64,000 nucleotides of DNA from Bacillus siamensis KCTC 13613 (lineage in GTDB: Bacteria > Bacillota > Bacilli > Bacillales > Bacillaceae): the NCBI RefSeq assembly GCF_000262045.1, contig NZ_AJVF01000039.1, positions 496,001-560,000 of the forward strand, given 5' to 3'. The notes below the pieces were generated by a model, which did no database searches, was not told the origin of the DNA, and saw only the letters and a list, made by a program, of their open reading frames with translations. This document shows, piece after piece, positions 48,398 through 57,952 of this stretch. Positions within the stretch are counted from its first letter, which is position 1, and each line of letters begins with the position of its first letter. A program made the position numbers and the translations under genes.

Positions 48398-48724
48398 TTG
48401 AATCGAAACCAAGCGATCATCGCATCCATCTGTTATTTCAGCGTGTTTTTCGCGCCTCTTATTCTTCCGATTGTGGCTTACTTCGTCGTCGATGAAAAAG
48501 AGACGAAGCGGCATGCCATGCGCGCCCTGATTTCTCACATCATTCCGTTTGCGGGATTGCTGATTGTGATTGCCGGTGTTGTCGGAGGAGCGATTACGGC
48601 TCAGGGGGAGAGTATGGTTCCGGTTTTTGTTATGATAGCAGGAGCAGCTGTTTATTTTCTGATCCTCATCGGAATGGTCATTTGGAATATCGTGCAGGGA
48701 ATAAAGGTATTACGCCAGGTGTAA
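48398..48724 (+). CDS. yvlA: DUF4870 membrane protein YvlA
   Basis: A 108-residue protein with three transmembrane helices (IIASICYFSVFFAPLILPIVAYFV is the first; HIIPFAGLLIVIAGVVGGAI and VPVFVMIAGAAVYFLILIGMVIW follow). Start is TTG 48398, 8 nt after CAGGGAG; the upstream GTG 48389 overlaps that site. First gene of the envelope-stress operon yvlABCD behind a sigma-W promoter. Function unknown. Confidence 0.88.
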   Translation: MNRNQAIIASICYFSVFFAPLILPIVAYFVVDEKETKRHAMRALISHIIPFAGLLIVIAGVVGGAITAQGESMVPVFVMIAGAAVYFLILIGMVIWNIVQGIKVLRQV

Positions 48725-48748
48725 GAAAAGTCGGGGGAGGAGTTTTAT

Positions 48749-49846
48749 ATGAAACAGGAGAAAGAACGGATTTTAAAGCTTGTGGAAGAAGGCAGGCTGA
48801 CGGCGCAGGAAGCTTTGACGCTCATTGAAAAACTGGATCATGAATATAAAGAAAAAGAAGAGCAGATCACCGCATTATCAACGGAGGTCCAGGAACCTGC
48901 GGAAGACTTCAAAAGCGGGACAAAAGAAAGCCAAAAGCCGTCGCTCGGTGCTAAGCTGTTCGAGTGGATTGATTCGGCTGTCAAAAAAGTGAAGGAAGCG
49001 GATCTCGATCTGAATTTCGGCCACGCACACGACGTGCAGCATATTTTTCAATTTAAAGACAGTGAATTCTCAGCCATTGATATGCAGATTGCAAACGGCA
49101 GCGTCAATATCATACCGTGGGCGGATGAAGATGTCAGAGCGGAGTGCCAGGCGAAAGTGTACCGGGCGGACAGTCAGGAGGCGGCGCGCACCGCATTTCT
49201 TCAGCACATTGAGTGTGAAATGAAGGGCAATAAGTTTTTTGTCCGCACGGAAAAGAAAACGATGAAAACCAATGTCACGCTTTATGTTCCTCAGAAAGAG
49301 TACGATAAGATAAGAGTGAAACTGTTTAACGGACCGATCAGAGGGGAACATTTACATGTAAAAGAATTCTCGGCGAAAACGACAAACGGCGTTCTGTCGT
49401 TCTCTCATCTGACGGCTGAGAAAGCGTCGGCGGAAACGGCTAACGGACAAATCAAGCTGGCCGGCCATCAATGCGGCGCGATCGAAGCAGAAACAATTAA
49501 CGGCTTGATTGATTTGCGCGGATCGAGTGAATCTATAGACGTCCAAAGCTTTAACGGCAATATCATCCTTACCGTGACAGCGCCGCACTGCCGCTCCATC
49601 TACACAAAAACGACGACCGGAAATGTGGAGATCGCCCTGCCTGATGACTCGGCGGTGAAAGCGGAGCTCAAAAGCAATCTCGGCTCTCTCAGCCACGAGC
49701 TGATTGATGCGGAGATTTTAAAGGAAAAGAATGATACCATTCAAAAAGAACTGATGCTGGAATCAAATCAAGCCCATGATCAGCATCTCTCGATTTTCTC
49801 AGAATCGTTAACAGGAGCCATTAAGCTCAAGCATACTCAGAGGTGA
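48749..49846 (+). CDS. yvlB: Sigma-W regulon protein YvlB (DUF4097 beta-propeller-like)
   Basis: A 365-residue cytoplasmic protein. A short N-terminal helical domain (KERILKLVEEGRLTAQEALTLIEKL, the SHOCT-like/YvlB N motif, shown here in parts: EEGRLTAQEAL) is followed by a repeat-rich beta structure (about 110-340) of the DUF4097 type with recurring NG turns (ANGSVNI, FNGPIRG, TNGVLSF, ANGQIKL, INGLIDL, FNGNIIL, TGNVEIAL). Likely a scaffold in the YvlBCD envelope-stress response, where PspC-like YvlC is a partner. Second gene of the operon, GGGGGAGG ribosome site. Confidence 0.9.
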   Translation: MKQEKERILKLVEEGRLTAQEALTLIEKLDHEYKEKEEQITALSTEVQEPAEDFKSGTKESQKPSLGAKLFEWIDSAVKKVKEADLDLNFGHAHDVQHIFQFKDSEFSAIDMQIANGSVNIIPWADEDVRAECQAKVYRADSQEAARTAFLQHIECEMKGNKFFVRTEKKTMKTNVTLYVPQKEYDKIRVKLFNGPIRGEHLHVKEFSAKTTNGVLSFSHLTAEKASAETANGQIKLAGHQCGAIEAETINGLIDLRGSSESIDVQSFNGNIILTVTAPHCRSIYTKTTTGNVEIALPDDSAVKAELKSNLGSLSHELIDAEILKEKNDTIQKELMLESNQAHDQHLSIFSESLTGAIKLKHTQR

Positions 49847-49850
49847 TTGG

Positions 49851-50045
49851 ATGAAAAGACTTTACCGTTCAGAAAAAAACCGTAAAATCGCCGGTGTCGT
49901 CGGCGGTTTGGCGGAGTACATCAATATGGATGCGTCGCTTTTGCGCATCATAACCGTTGTATTAGCGCTTGTCACGAGCGGAATCGTGCCGATTGTATAT
50001 ATTATCTGGTGTTTTGTCGTACCTTTAGAAGGAGATTTGAAATAA
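49851..50045 (+). CDS. yvlC: PspC domain membrane protein YvlC
   Basis: A 64-residue PspC-family protein: KRLYRSEKNRKIAGVVGGLAEY is the PspC signature and the rest is one to two membrane helices ending with IVYIIWCFVVPLE. PspC proteins sense envelope damage and recruit partners such as LiaI/PspA-type proteins. ATG 49851 follows GAGGTGATTGG. Abuts yvlD with no gap. Confidence 0.93.
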   Translation: MKRLYRSEKNRKIAGVVGGLAEYINMDASLLRIITVVLALVTSGIVPIVYIIWCFVVPLEGDLK

Positions 50046-50405
50046 ATGATCAAATGGGCAGTCAGCATTTTAGTAAATGCTTTATTATTAATCGTTATCG
50101 CGGGATATTTTGATTCCGTCCATATCAGCAGTATCGGAGCGGCTGTCATCGCCAGTGTGATTCTTTCTGTGTTAAATGTGCTGATCAAGCCGATCATCGT
50201 CATATTGACATTGCCTGTCACGGTTGTGACCCTCGGCCTTTTTCTGTTTGTCATCAACGCCATTACGTTAATGATGACTGCTGCCTTGATGGGAGACAGC
50301 TTTCAGATTGACGGGTTCGGCACCGCCATTTGGGCATCCGTCGTGCTTTCCGTTTTCCACTTGCTGATTCAAAAAGGCATATTGGAGCCGCTTAGAAAAG
50401 GATAA
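50046..50405 (+). CDS. yvlD: Phage-holin-4 superfamily membrane protein YvlD
   Basis: A 119-residue membrane protein with four transmembrane helices (VSILVNALLLIVIAGYF, AAVIASVILSVLNVLI, FLFVINAITLMMTAALMG, IWASVVLSVFHLLI), a DUF360/phage_holin_4_2-type member that is not a true holin. ATG 50046 directly follows the yvlC stop; AGAAGGAGATT is within yvlC. Last gene of yvlABCD. Confidence 0.93.
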   Translation: MIKWAVSILVNALLLIVIAGYFDSVHISSIGAAVIASVILSVLNVLIKPIIVILTLPVTVVTLGLFLFVINAITLMMTAALMGDSFQIDGFGTAIWASVVLSVFHLLIQKGILEPLRKG

Positions 50406-50407
50406 AA

Positions 50408-50439
50408 AAAGAGCTGTCCCCGAGGGGGCAGCTTTTTTA
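50408..50439 (+). terminator. Terminator of yvlABCD
   Basis: AGCTGTCCCC pairs with GGGGCAGCT around GAG and is followed by six T. Confidence 0.9.
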
Positions 50440-50498
50440 TGTGCGGTTACATAAGCGGAGGCCTCCTGACGCAACATAATGCATAGGGAGGTAATGAG

Positions 50499-53400
50499 AT
50501 GAAACTTGTGATGACGCTCTTTTTTCTGATTGGTTTGCTTTGTGTGAGTCCTTCTGCGGGTGCGGCGCGCAAAGAATCGGCAATCCCGGTGAATCAGCAG
50601 GAATTCGGACAGCCGCCTCATTACATACCGCTTCTGGAGAATCCTCCCCAAATCGAAGTAAAGGCGGAAATGAAAAGAAACCTGTTCATACAGGCTCATG
50701 TACAGAATGCCGATTATCAAGCGTTTTCGGCGTTTCTTTTTTATAAACAAAGCAATGAGCTGGGATATAAGATGGTGCCGATGGAGCCCACTCCAGGCGC
50801 AATCCGGCTGTTTACGGCCCAGGTTTCAAAACGGGATATCTGGAATGGAGAATTGGAATATTACCTCGTTTTCACCAACGGCAGACAGCGGGCGGAATCG
50901 GAGAAAAAGCGGCTGAAGCTGGACGGCTATCAAGCCGATTTGAATCATATTCCCGAGCTGATGATTACGGAGCTTGCCGTTGATACGAAAAATGAAGACG
51001 GCGCTGATGCCTATGAATTTATCGAGGTGTATAACACGACGGACAGACCCATTCACTTTAAGGATTATCATATCCGCTACCGCTACCCGAAGGAAGGGCC
51101 GGATTCAGATGTGATATGGAGGCCGAGAGAAGATATTGTCATTCCGTCAGGCGGCGCTTATGTGCTTTGGCTGAGGCGCGCCGGATCAGAACTGACGGCA
51201 GATGATTTCAACCGCTATTACGGAACCCGCCTGAAGGAGGGAAAACATCTCGCCGTCATCGAAGGGACGGACGGAATGTCCAACGCCCGCCCGCGGACGG
51301 TGGTGCTGTCAGCAAACACCGGAAAAACCATCGCCTCAGCGCATTACCGAAAACATGCATTCCGACGGCTGACTTCTTTGCTGTACAAATATCCGCTGAA
51401 CGGAACGGGAGAATTGCTGAAGATCTCCACAAGCGAACATAAGCCGTCACCGGGCTCCGTTTTTCAGGCGCAGATCCCTCAGCAGAAAAGAGTGATCAAA
51501 CCGGACAAGGAAAAACCGGTCATTGAAGACCTTACAGACAAAAAGCCGGTCCGGCCGGCAGAAAGCATTGAATTAAAAGCGGACATCCGGGACAAAAACC
51601 TTGTCAAAACAGCCGCGTTTTATTACAGAACCAATGAGAACAAACCATTCAAACGGATTCTGGCTGAAAAAGACCGCAACGACAGCTTATACCGTCACAT
51701 TATTTATTCTCCGGAACTGCTCGGCCAGGATCAGCTGGAGTATTATATCGCAGCCGGTGACGGGGAAAATGAAGCGAAAACACCCGTCAAGATGATTGAC
51801 ATTGAACAGACGAGTAAATCACACGGACTCAGAATGAACATTGAACCGGAAGATACGATATCGGGCACCTATCTGCTCAAAGCCACATCTGACGCCGGCG
51901 CGGATAAGATCAGGCTGTGGATTGACGGCAAGCGGCAGGAGACCCGGCCGGCGCTGGAAAAAGAGGTCTATTTCGCCTTCGATGCCCGGAAAACCAATCT
52001 TTATTTCAAAAACACCGTCATGATGGAAAACGAGGTGCTGCACATTTTTGACGATCCGGCTCACCGCTACAGAACGTATTCGGTTCTGCTTCCGGAACGT
52101 CTGCTGCAAAAAGGGGGCAAAACGCAGAAAGTATCCATCCGCGCGGGCTCAAAGGTTTCTCCGTATGACACGGGGGAGAATCGGGATGATTTTATCGTAA
52201 AAAATGCCCGCCTGGTCCTTTCAGACGGAACGTTGATCAAAGACGGGAAGCGGGATCCTGCTGAGCAGCTGTTTATCGGTGACGGGAAGCGGGCGAATCA
52301 GAGCATGACCTTCTCATTCAGCCTGCCGGATCATTTATTTACGTCGCGGCTTTTGCCATGGAATACGGCGAAGCTTTCTGAAGGCTATCACCAGATTTTT
52401 GTAAGCGACGGTGAGGAGCAGCTCAGTCAGTCTGTGCGGGTGGACAATACAGGGCCGAAAATTGTTCCGGGTATCAAAGAAGGCGCGACATTGAAAGGTA
52501 ACTTTGAGCTGAAAGCGGACATCCGTGATAAATGGAGCAAGGTGGAAGAAGTCAAAGCGTTTTTGGACGGAGAAAGTATCACGCTCCCGCATCATACGTC
52601 ATCAGCCGATCTTAAGCCCGGAAAGCATACGCTTACCATCACTGCGGCAGACCTTGCCGGAAATGAAACAACGTCCGTCCGCACCTTCCATATCAAACGG
52701 GAGGAGCCGGATCAGCCGGAGCTTGCCGATCAAAACATTAGCGCCCATAAAGCGAAGCTGTCCGTCCGGGTAAAAGATCCGACGAAGGATGAGATGAATG
52801 TATCATTTTACCGGGGATTCCGTTACACCGCGCGGAATCCGGGCAGCGTGAGAGTGTATAAACACGCCTCATTAACAGAACCGCCGCAAGGCATAAAAGA
52901 AAATGAAATGCCGTTTACACTGCCGGAAATGAACCGTATCTCGGCAAATGACGGAAAAACAGTCTCATCAGAAAGCAAGGAACGTTTCCCTTATCACCGA
53001 TTTGAAGTAACCGTTGACCCGTCTATTGACGAAACGGATCTGGCCGAGGCGGTCTGGAAAGGAAGCTCTCTGCCCGGCCGAAAGGTAACCATGTATATTT
53101 GGAATTACCGGACAAGCCGCTGGCAGGAGGCGGACAGCGTCCTTGCCAAAAATAAAAAGCCGTTTACGTTAAAAGCCGCCGTGTCTGCAGCGGACGCGGT
53201 GAAAAACTCAAAGATGAATGTCATCGTTCAGGATCAAATCCCGGCAAAAGGCAATTACTCGTTTGTCTGGATGTCCGATACACAGTATTACGCACAAGGG
53301 CACCCGAACATTTTTGACAAAATGACGGAGTGGATCAAAGAAAATAAGGAAAAGCACAATATCAAATATGTCTTTCATACCGGCGATATCGTCGATGATT

Positions 53401-54368
53401 CAATGGTGATGAAACAGTGGAAAAACGCCGATCACTCCATGCGGACACTTGATAAGGCGGGGATTCCGTACGGAGTGCTTGCCGGCAATCATGACGTCGG
53501 CCATAAAGACGGCACATACCGCACCTTCGGGGATTTCTTCGGAAGCCGCCGTTTTGAAAAGAACATGCATTACGGCGGGTCATACAAAAACAACCGCGGG
53601 CATTATGATCTGCTGTCGGCAAGCGGGAACGATTTTATTATGATTTATATGGGCTGGGGCATTACGGATCAAGAGATTGACTGGATCAATCAAGTGCTTA
53701 AGCAATATCCGGACCGAACCGCCATATTATGTTTTCATGAGTATTTGCTTGTGAGCGGAAACCGAAGCCCGATCGGGGAGACGATCTACCAAAAAGTCGT
53801 TAAGCCGAATCGCAATGTGGCGATGGTATTGAGCGGCCATTATCATAATGCCATGAAAAAAACCGATGCCCTTGACGATGACGGCGACGGAAAACCGGAC
53901 CGTCTCGTTCATCAAATTCTGACTGACTATCAGGATGGTCCTGAAGGGGGCCAAGGCTATATGCGCATCATGCAATTCGATCAGGCCGCCGATCAGGTTC
54001 ACATGTTCTCCTACTCGCCGTATACGGATGACATCAATTACTATGACACCGATCTGTTCGCTGATAAAGACGAATTTTCAGCTGAAATGGATTTACAGCC
54101 GAAAATGAAAAAGGTAGCGACCGATTATTTTGAATGCAACGTTTATACGAACGAACTGCTCGGTCATCAAAAACACGTAAAAAGCGGAAAAACCGCAGAG
54201 TGGGTCTGGGACGGCCTGCAGCCAGAATCAGTTTATTACTGGTACACCGTCGTCAAAGATCCGTACAACGGCAAAACAATATCACCGATCTGGATGTTCA
54301 AAACGGGAAATACGCCGTATGCTCCAGCTCCGGATCAGCTTGATTTCAGGCATGTCTCCAACCCATAA
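50499..54368 (+). CDS. yvnB: Large exported metallophosphoesterase YvnB
   Basis: Secreted multidomain protein of 1289 residues, the same length as I recall for B. subtilis YvnB. Signal peptide (KLVMTLFFLIGLLCVSPSAGAA, shown in part: MTLFFLIGLLCV) then a lamin-tail domain (about 145-270: LMITELAVDTKNEDGADAYEF), several Ig-like modules with repeated ESIELKADIRDK / NFELKADIRDK, and a calcineurin-type phosphoesterase (about 920-1200) with DTQYYAQG, GDIVDD, GNHDVG and GHYHN metal ligands. A final fibronectin-like module ends SPIWMFKTG. Probably hydrolyses extracellular phosphate esters or nucleic acids; substrate unknown. ATG 50499 follows AGGGAGG. Its length makes it the largest gene in the window. 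Confidence 0.92.
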   Translation: MKLVMTLFFLIGLLCVSPSAGAARKESAIPVNQQEFGQPPHYIPLLENPPQIEVKAEMKRNLFIQAHVQNADYQAFSAFLFYKQSNELGYKMVPMEPTPGAIRLFTAQVSKRDIWNGELEYYLVFTNGRQRAESEKKRLKLDGYQADLNHIPELMITELAVDTKNEDGADAYEFIEVYNTTDRPIHFKDYHIRYRYPKEGPDSDVIWRPREDIVIPSGGAYVLWLRRAGSELTADDFNRYYGTRLKEGKHLAVIEGTDGMSNARPRTVVLSANTGKTIASAHYRKHAFRRLTSLLYKYPLNGTGELLKISTSEHKPSPGSVFQAQIPQQKRVIKPDKEKPVIEDLTDKKPVRPAESIELKADIRDKNLVKTAAFYYRTNENKPFKRILAEKDRNDSLYRHIIYSPELLGQDQLEYYIAAGDGENEAKTPVKMIDIEQTSKSHGLRMNIEPEDTISGTYLLKATSDAGADKIRLWIDGKRQETRPALEKEVYFAFDARKTNLYFKNTVMMENEVLHIFDDPAHRYRTYSVLLPERLLQKGGKTQKVSIRAGSKVSPYDTGENRDDFIVKNARLVLSDGTLIKDGKRDPAEQLFIGDGKRANQSMTFSFSLPDHLFTSRLLPWNTAKLSEGYHQIFVSDGEEQLSQSVRVDNTGPKIVPGIKEGATLKGNFELKADIRDKWSKVEEVKAFLDGESITLPHHTSSADLKPGKHTLTITAADLAGNETTSVRTFHIKREEPDQPELADQNISAHKAKLSVRVKDPTKDEMNVSFYRGFRYTARNPGSVRVYKHASLTEPPQGIKENEMPFTLPEMNRISANDGKTVSSESKERFPYHRFEVTVDPSIDETDLAEAVWKGSSLPGRKVTMYIWNYRTSRWQEADSVLAKNKKPFTLKAAVSAADAVKNSKMNVIVQDQIPAKGNYSFVWMSDTQYYAQGHPNIFDKMTEWIKENKEKHNIKYVFHTGDIVDDSMVMKQWKNADHSMRTLDKAGIPYGVLAGNHDVGHKDGTYRTFGDFFGSRRFEKNMHYGGSYKNNRGHYDLLSASGNDFIMIYMGWGITDQEIDWINQVLKQYPDRTAILCFHEYLLVSGNRSPIGETIYQKVVKPNRNVAMVLSGHYHNAMKKTDALDDDGDGKPDRLVHQILTDYQDGPEGGQGYMRIMQFDQAADQVHMFSYSPYTDDINYYDTDLFADKDEFSAEMDLQPKMKKVATDYFECNVYTNELLGHQKHVKSGKTAEWVWDGLQPESVYYWYTVVKDPYNGKTISPIWMFKTGNTPYAPAPDQLDFRHVSNP

Positions 54369-54381
54369 CAGTGAAATACCG

Positions 54382-54428
54382 CCTGCTGATCGCTCAGAAC
54401 GGAATCTGACGGTCAGCAGGATTTTTTC
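54382..54428 (+). terminator. Terminator of yvnB
   Basis: CCTGCTGA pairs with GTCAGCAGG around an inner hairpin CTCAGA/TCTGA, followed by six T. Confidence 0.8.
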
Positions 54429-54533
54429 TGTACGGAAATGGCGGCGCCCTGCTGTAATAAGTGCTTTTGACTTTTTTATGTCCCTTTTCTATACTAAAAT
54501 CGATTGGTTTTCTTAAATGCAGGAGGAAACATA

Positions 54534-55109
54534 ATGAACAGTAAAACCGGGACAAAAGAAAGAATTATTCAAACCTCTGCATATCTTTTTCAGATTCAGG
54601 GATACCATGCGACAGGTTTGAATCAAATTATAAAAGAGAGCGGAGCACCCAGAGGGTCTGTGTATCATCACTTTCCAAACGGAAAAGAAGAACTCGCCAT
54701 TGCGGCAATCAGACATACGGGAAGATGCGTTGAAAAGAAAATACAGAATAGTATGTCTGAATTCGGGGACCCTGTAGAAGCCATTCAGCACTTTATTCAT
54801 GTAACGGCTGAACAGTTTAATGATCCTCAGAATATTGAGGGCGTGCCGGTTGGATTGCTGGCGGGTGAGACCGCTCTGATCAATGAAACGTTAAGATGCA
54901 CATGTGTTGAGGTGTTCAAGAAGTGGACGGATGTGTTTGCGGCAAAATTTCTTGAACATGGGTTTGAACAAGAGGAAGCGGAGAAGCTTGGGATGACAAT
55001 CAACTCGATGATTGAAGGCGCAATCATGTTTTCGCTGGCTCACAAAAACAAAGAACCGCTGCTGCTGATTTCAAAGCAGGTTCCGTATATTGTCCAAAAC
55101 AGAGGGTAG
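54534..55109 (+). CDS. TetR family regulator, LmrA/QdoR-like
   Basis: TetR repressor of 191 residues. HTH domain: LFQIQGYHATGLNQIIKESGAPRGSVYHHFP (shown partly: GYHATGLNQIIKESGA) is characteristic of the LmrA/QdoR (YxaF) group of flavonoid-responsive repressors, and the C-terminal VGLLAGETALINE and SMIEGAIMFSLAHKNKEPLL match their ligand domain. ATG 54534 follows AGGAGGAAACATA; the longer frame from 54504 is rejected. No efflux pump or dioxygenase gene is adjacent, so its target is not local. I do not assign a B. subtilis name. Confidence 0.88.
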   Translation: MNSKTGTKERIIQTSAYLFQIQGYHATGLNQIIKESGAPRGSVYHHFPNGKEELAIAAIRHTGRCVEKKIQNSMSEFGDPVEAIQHFIHVTAEQFNDPQNIEGVPVGLLAGETALINETLRCTCVEVFKKWTDVFAAKFLEHGFEQEEAEKLGMTINSMIEGAIMFSLAHKNKEPLLLISKQVPYIVQNRG

Positions 55110-55205
55110 CATTTTAGTACTCTTTTCTTTATAAAATTAGATACCAGAACCCCAGCCTCTCCGTTTTGACAGAGTCATAGAGAATTGATTTGAAAATGGC
55201 AGATC

Positions 55206-55243
55206 AAAAAAACATCTCCAACCCGTAACGGTTGGAGATGTTT
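55206..55243 (-). terminator. Terminator of nagA-nagB-nagR
   Basis: ACATCTCCAACC pairs with GGTTGGAGATGT; on the minus strand a seven-T run follows. Adjacent to the nagR stop. Confidence 0.88.
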
Positions 55244-55974
55244 CATTTCACCCTGTCCATATAATGCACGAATGTGTAGCGGTCGCCTCTGTAGGCGGAT
55301 TTCACATGCTCAAAGGCAGTGCCGTCCTGCAGATAAGTGGTCCGCTTGATATAGAGGACGGGCGCGCCGGGCTGGATCCCGAGCAGTTCGGCTTCTTCCT
55401 CGGAAGCGGCTCCCGGTTCAAGCTCTTGTTTTGCCCGTGAGATCGGCATCTGATTGTACGCTTCGATGTGCTCATACATGGATGATTGAAAATGGGAGGC
55501 ATCCAATTTCCCCGCCTTGTCAAACGGGATGTACGAGGCTTCAATCGCCATCGGGATATCATTCGCCAGCCGGACGCGGATGATTTTATGAAGCGTTGCC
55601 GGACAGCCGCATCCCAGGATAGAAGATAATTCTTCCGTCGCCTGAATCAGCTGGTATTCGGCAAGTCTGCTCCCCGGCTTCATGCCCCGGCTTCTCATAT
55701 CTTCGGTGAAGCTTGTCAGCCCTTGAAGCGGCTGCTCCATCTTCAGTTTGCTGACGAACGTTCCCCGGCCTTTCTGTCTGTATAAAAATCCTTCATTCAC
55801 CAAATTGGAAAGCGCCTGGCGCACCGTCATGCGGCTGATGCCGAATTGTTCGGCGTATTCCCGCTCCGACGGAAGCAGCGCATCCGCTTTCAGCTCGCCG
55901 TTTTTGATTTGGGTTTTCAATTGTTCCATAATCTGAAAGTAAATCGGAATCGGAGATTGTTTATCAATCTGCAT
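55243..55974 (-). CDS. nagR: GntR/HutC family repressor NagR
   Basis: Repressor of N-acetylglucosamine use (YvoA), 243 residues. N-terminal winged helix (about 8-75: YFQIMEQLKTQIKNGEL, SEREYAEQFGISRMTVRQAL) and C-terminal UTRA domain (about 95-240) that binds glucosamine-6-P or GlcNAc-6-P. ATG 55974. Lies 13 nt after nagB in the same operon; its operator is upstream of nagA, giving autoregulation. Confidence 0.95.
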   Translation of the reverse strand: MQIDKQSPIPIYFQIMEQLKTQIKNGELKADALLPSEREYAEQFGISRMTVRQALSNLVNEGFLYRQKGRGTFVSKLKMEQPLQGLTSFTEDMRSRGMKPGSRLAEYQLIQATEELSSILGCGCPATLHKIIRVRLANDIPMAIEASYIPFDKAGKLDASHFQSSMYEHIEAYNQMPISRAKQELEPGAASEEEAELLGIQPGAPVLYIKRTTYLQDGTAFEHVKSAYRGDRYTFVHYMDRVK

Positions 55975-55987
55975 AGGTCAAATCCTT

Positions 55988-56713
55988 TCAATCGCCGCCC
56001 GCAGCCTCTTCATCAATCAAGACCGTCACATCCGGGTGTTCGTGCAGGGCGGAGGCGGGGAATGCTTCACTGACACGCCCGTCCAGAAGCTGCTTCACCG
56101 CTTGGGCCTTGCTTTTTCCGGATGCCATGATCAAAATCCGTTTGCCGGACAAGATCGTCCTGATCCCCATTGTCACGGCTTTTTCAGGAACTTGATCGAT
56201 TGACGGAAAGTACCGCGCATTCGCCCGCCTTGTCTCTTCATTCAGCTCAACGACATGGGTTCGGGATTCAAATGGCGTCCCGGGCTCATTAAAGCCGATA
56301 TGGCCGTTGTGTCCGATGCCTAAAAGCTGAATATCCGCTCCGCCGAGTGTTTGAATCAATCGGTCATAGCGTTCGCATTCAGCCTCAAGATCGTCTGCCC
56401 GTCCGTCAGGGAGAAAGTGGCGGTCCTTTTTGCTGTCGATATGTGCAAAAAAATGTGTATTCATATAATAATGATAGCTGTTTTTGTCCTCGGGAGAAAG
56501 CCCGGCGTATTCATCAAGATTGATCGTCGTGACATCCCGGAATGACAGGCCCTCGGAGCGGTGCATCCGCACAAGCTCTTTGTATACGCCTTCAGGGGTG
56601 CCGCCCGTCGCAAGGCCGAGAACGGCATCCGGCTTTTGTTTAACTGTTTCAGCAATCATCTCTGCGGCTTTTTCGCTTAATTCTTCATAATGTCTGCATG
56701 TGATGACGTTCAT
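55988..56713 (-). CDS. nagB: Glucosamine-6-phosphate deaminase NagB
   Basis: Converts glucosamine-6-P to fructose-6-P and ammonia, feeding GlcNAc into glycolysis. 241 residues; active-site motifs LGLATGGTPEGVY, NLDEYAGL (catalytic Asp), GIGHNGHIGFNEPG (catalytic His) are intact. ATG 56713 overlaps the nagA stop (ATGA) and aligns with the B. subtilis start; an in-frame TTG at 56719 has closer spacing to AGGAGG, so two residues are uncertain. Confidence 0.96.
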   Translation of the reverse strand: MNVITCRHYEELSEKAAEMIAETVKQKPDAVLGLATGGTPEGVYKELVRMHRSEGLSFRDVTTINLDEYAGLSPEDKNSYHYYMNTHFFAHIDSKKDRHFLPDGRADDLEAECERYDRLIQTLGGADIQLLGIGHNGHIGFNEPGTPFESRTHVVELNEETRRANARYFPSIDQVPEKAVTMGIRTILSGKRILIMASGKSKAQAVKQLLDGRVSEAFPASALHEHPDVTVLIDEEAAGGD

Positions 56714-57900
56714 ATCCAATCAGCTCCTCCTGAGATATATGCGGTGTTTCCTCGGCAAATCGTTGCCAGCACGCCGCACTGTCCGTCCGTCAAAACAACG
56801 TCGGCGTCTTTTCCTTCTGCAAGGCTTCCTTTACGGTCAAAAATGCCGAGCCGGCGGGCTGCATTTGCCGCTGTCATATTAGCTATATCCAGCCATGAGC
56901 AGTTCGTAAACCTGTGCATGAGCGCCGCGCCTTCATTCATTTTTAAAATGGAACCGGCCAGCGTCCCGTCAGAAAGAAGCGCTTTGTCTCCGCAAACGGT
57001 GACTCTTTGTCCGCCGAATTCGTATTCTCCGTCCTTAAGCCCTTTTGCCCGCATGGAGTCTGTAATCATGATCAGGTTTTGGCTTCCTTTCGCCAAATAG
57101 GCAAGCTTTACAGCCAAAGGATGAGAATGAATGCCGTCAGTGATCAGCTCCGCCGTGATGCGGCCGCAGGCGAGCGCCGTTCCGATGCCCCCCGGCTCAC
57201 GGTGGTGAAAGGAGCTCATGGCGTTGAAGAGGTGTGTCATATGCAGTGCTCCGGCATCCGCCGCTTTTTCTAAAAGATCGGCTCCCGCGTCTGTGTGTCC
57301 CATTGACGGGATGATGTTCCGGTCTTTTAAATAACGGATCAGGCTGAAATCAGGATCTTCTTCCGGTGCAAGCGTCACGATTTTAATCAGTCCTCCGGAG
57401 AGACGCTCCCATTTCTGAAAGAGCCCGGCATCGGCCGGCGTAATCCATTGTTTCGGCTGTGCTCCCGCTTTTTTCGGAGAGACAAACGGTCCTTCTAAAT
57501 GAATGCCGATCAACTCAGCGCCTTTATGAGCCTGCGGTGAGGAGTCCGTCCATTCCTTGGCGTTTTTAAGCGCTTTTTCAATGTTTTCGTGCTGCTGTGT
57601 GATCGTGGTCGCTAGAAAAGCGGTTGTTCCTTCTTCGGGCAGCCGGGCGGACATTGTATCAAGAGCCGCGAGATCGGCATCCATCGTATCCGCGCCGTAA
57701 CCGCCGTGAATATGGATATCTATCATTCCGGGAAGCGCATACGAACCCGCAGGCGCCTTCCATTCCTTCTCATACGTTTCCTGCGGCCTTGTTTGACCCG
57801 CGTAAGAAATGATGCCGTCTTTTATGCCGAGAAATCCGTTTCGGATGATTTCCTCTTCTGTTACGATGTCCGCACCGCTGATTAACAAGCTTTCAGCCAC
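56710..57900 (-). CDS. nagA: N-acetylglucosamine-6-phosphate deacetylase NagA
   Basis: Amidohydrolase of 396 residues that removes the acetyl group from GlcNAc-6-P. Metal ligands IDIHIHGGYGAD (HxH, about 57-62), GIHLEGPFVSP, MGHTDAG and the catalytic Asp in MITDSMRAKG are seen. Start is GTG 57900 with AAAGGCG upstream. First gene of nagA-nagB-nagR, preceded by the NagR operator. Confidence 0.96.
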   Translation of the reverse strand: MAESLLISGADIVTEEEIIRNGFLGIKDGIISYAGQTRPQETYEKEWKAPAGSYALPGMIDIHIHGGYGADTMDADLAALDTMSARLPEEGTTAFLATTITQQHENIEKALKNAKEWTDSSPQAHKGAELIGIHLEGPFVSPKKAGAQPKQWITPADAGLFQKWERLSGGLIKIVTLAPEEDPDFSLIRYLKDRNIIPSMGHTDAGADLLEKAADAGALHMTHLFNAMSSFHHREPGGIGTALACGRITAELITDGIHSHPLAVKLAYLAKGSQNLIMITDSMRAKGLKDGEYEFGGQRVTVCGDKALLSDGTLAGSILKMNEGAALMHRFTNCSWLDIANMTAANAARRLGIFDRKGSLAEGKDADVVLTDGQCGVLATICRGNTAYISGGADWI

Positions 57901-57952
57901 TTTAAAACACGCCTTTCTTGTTAGTTGTTAGTTTTATTTTACTCTTTTTCAG

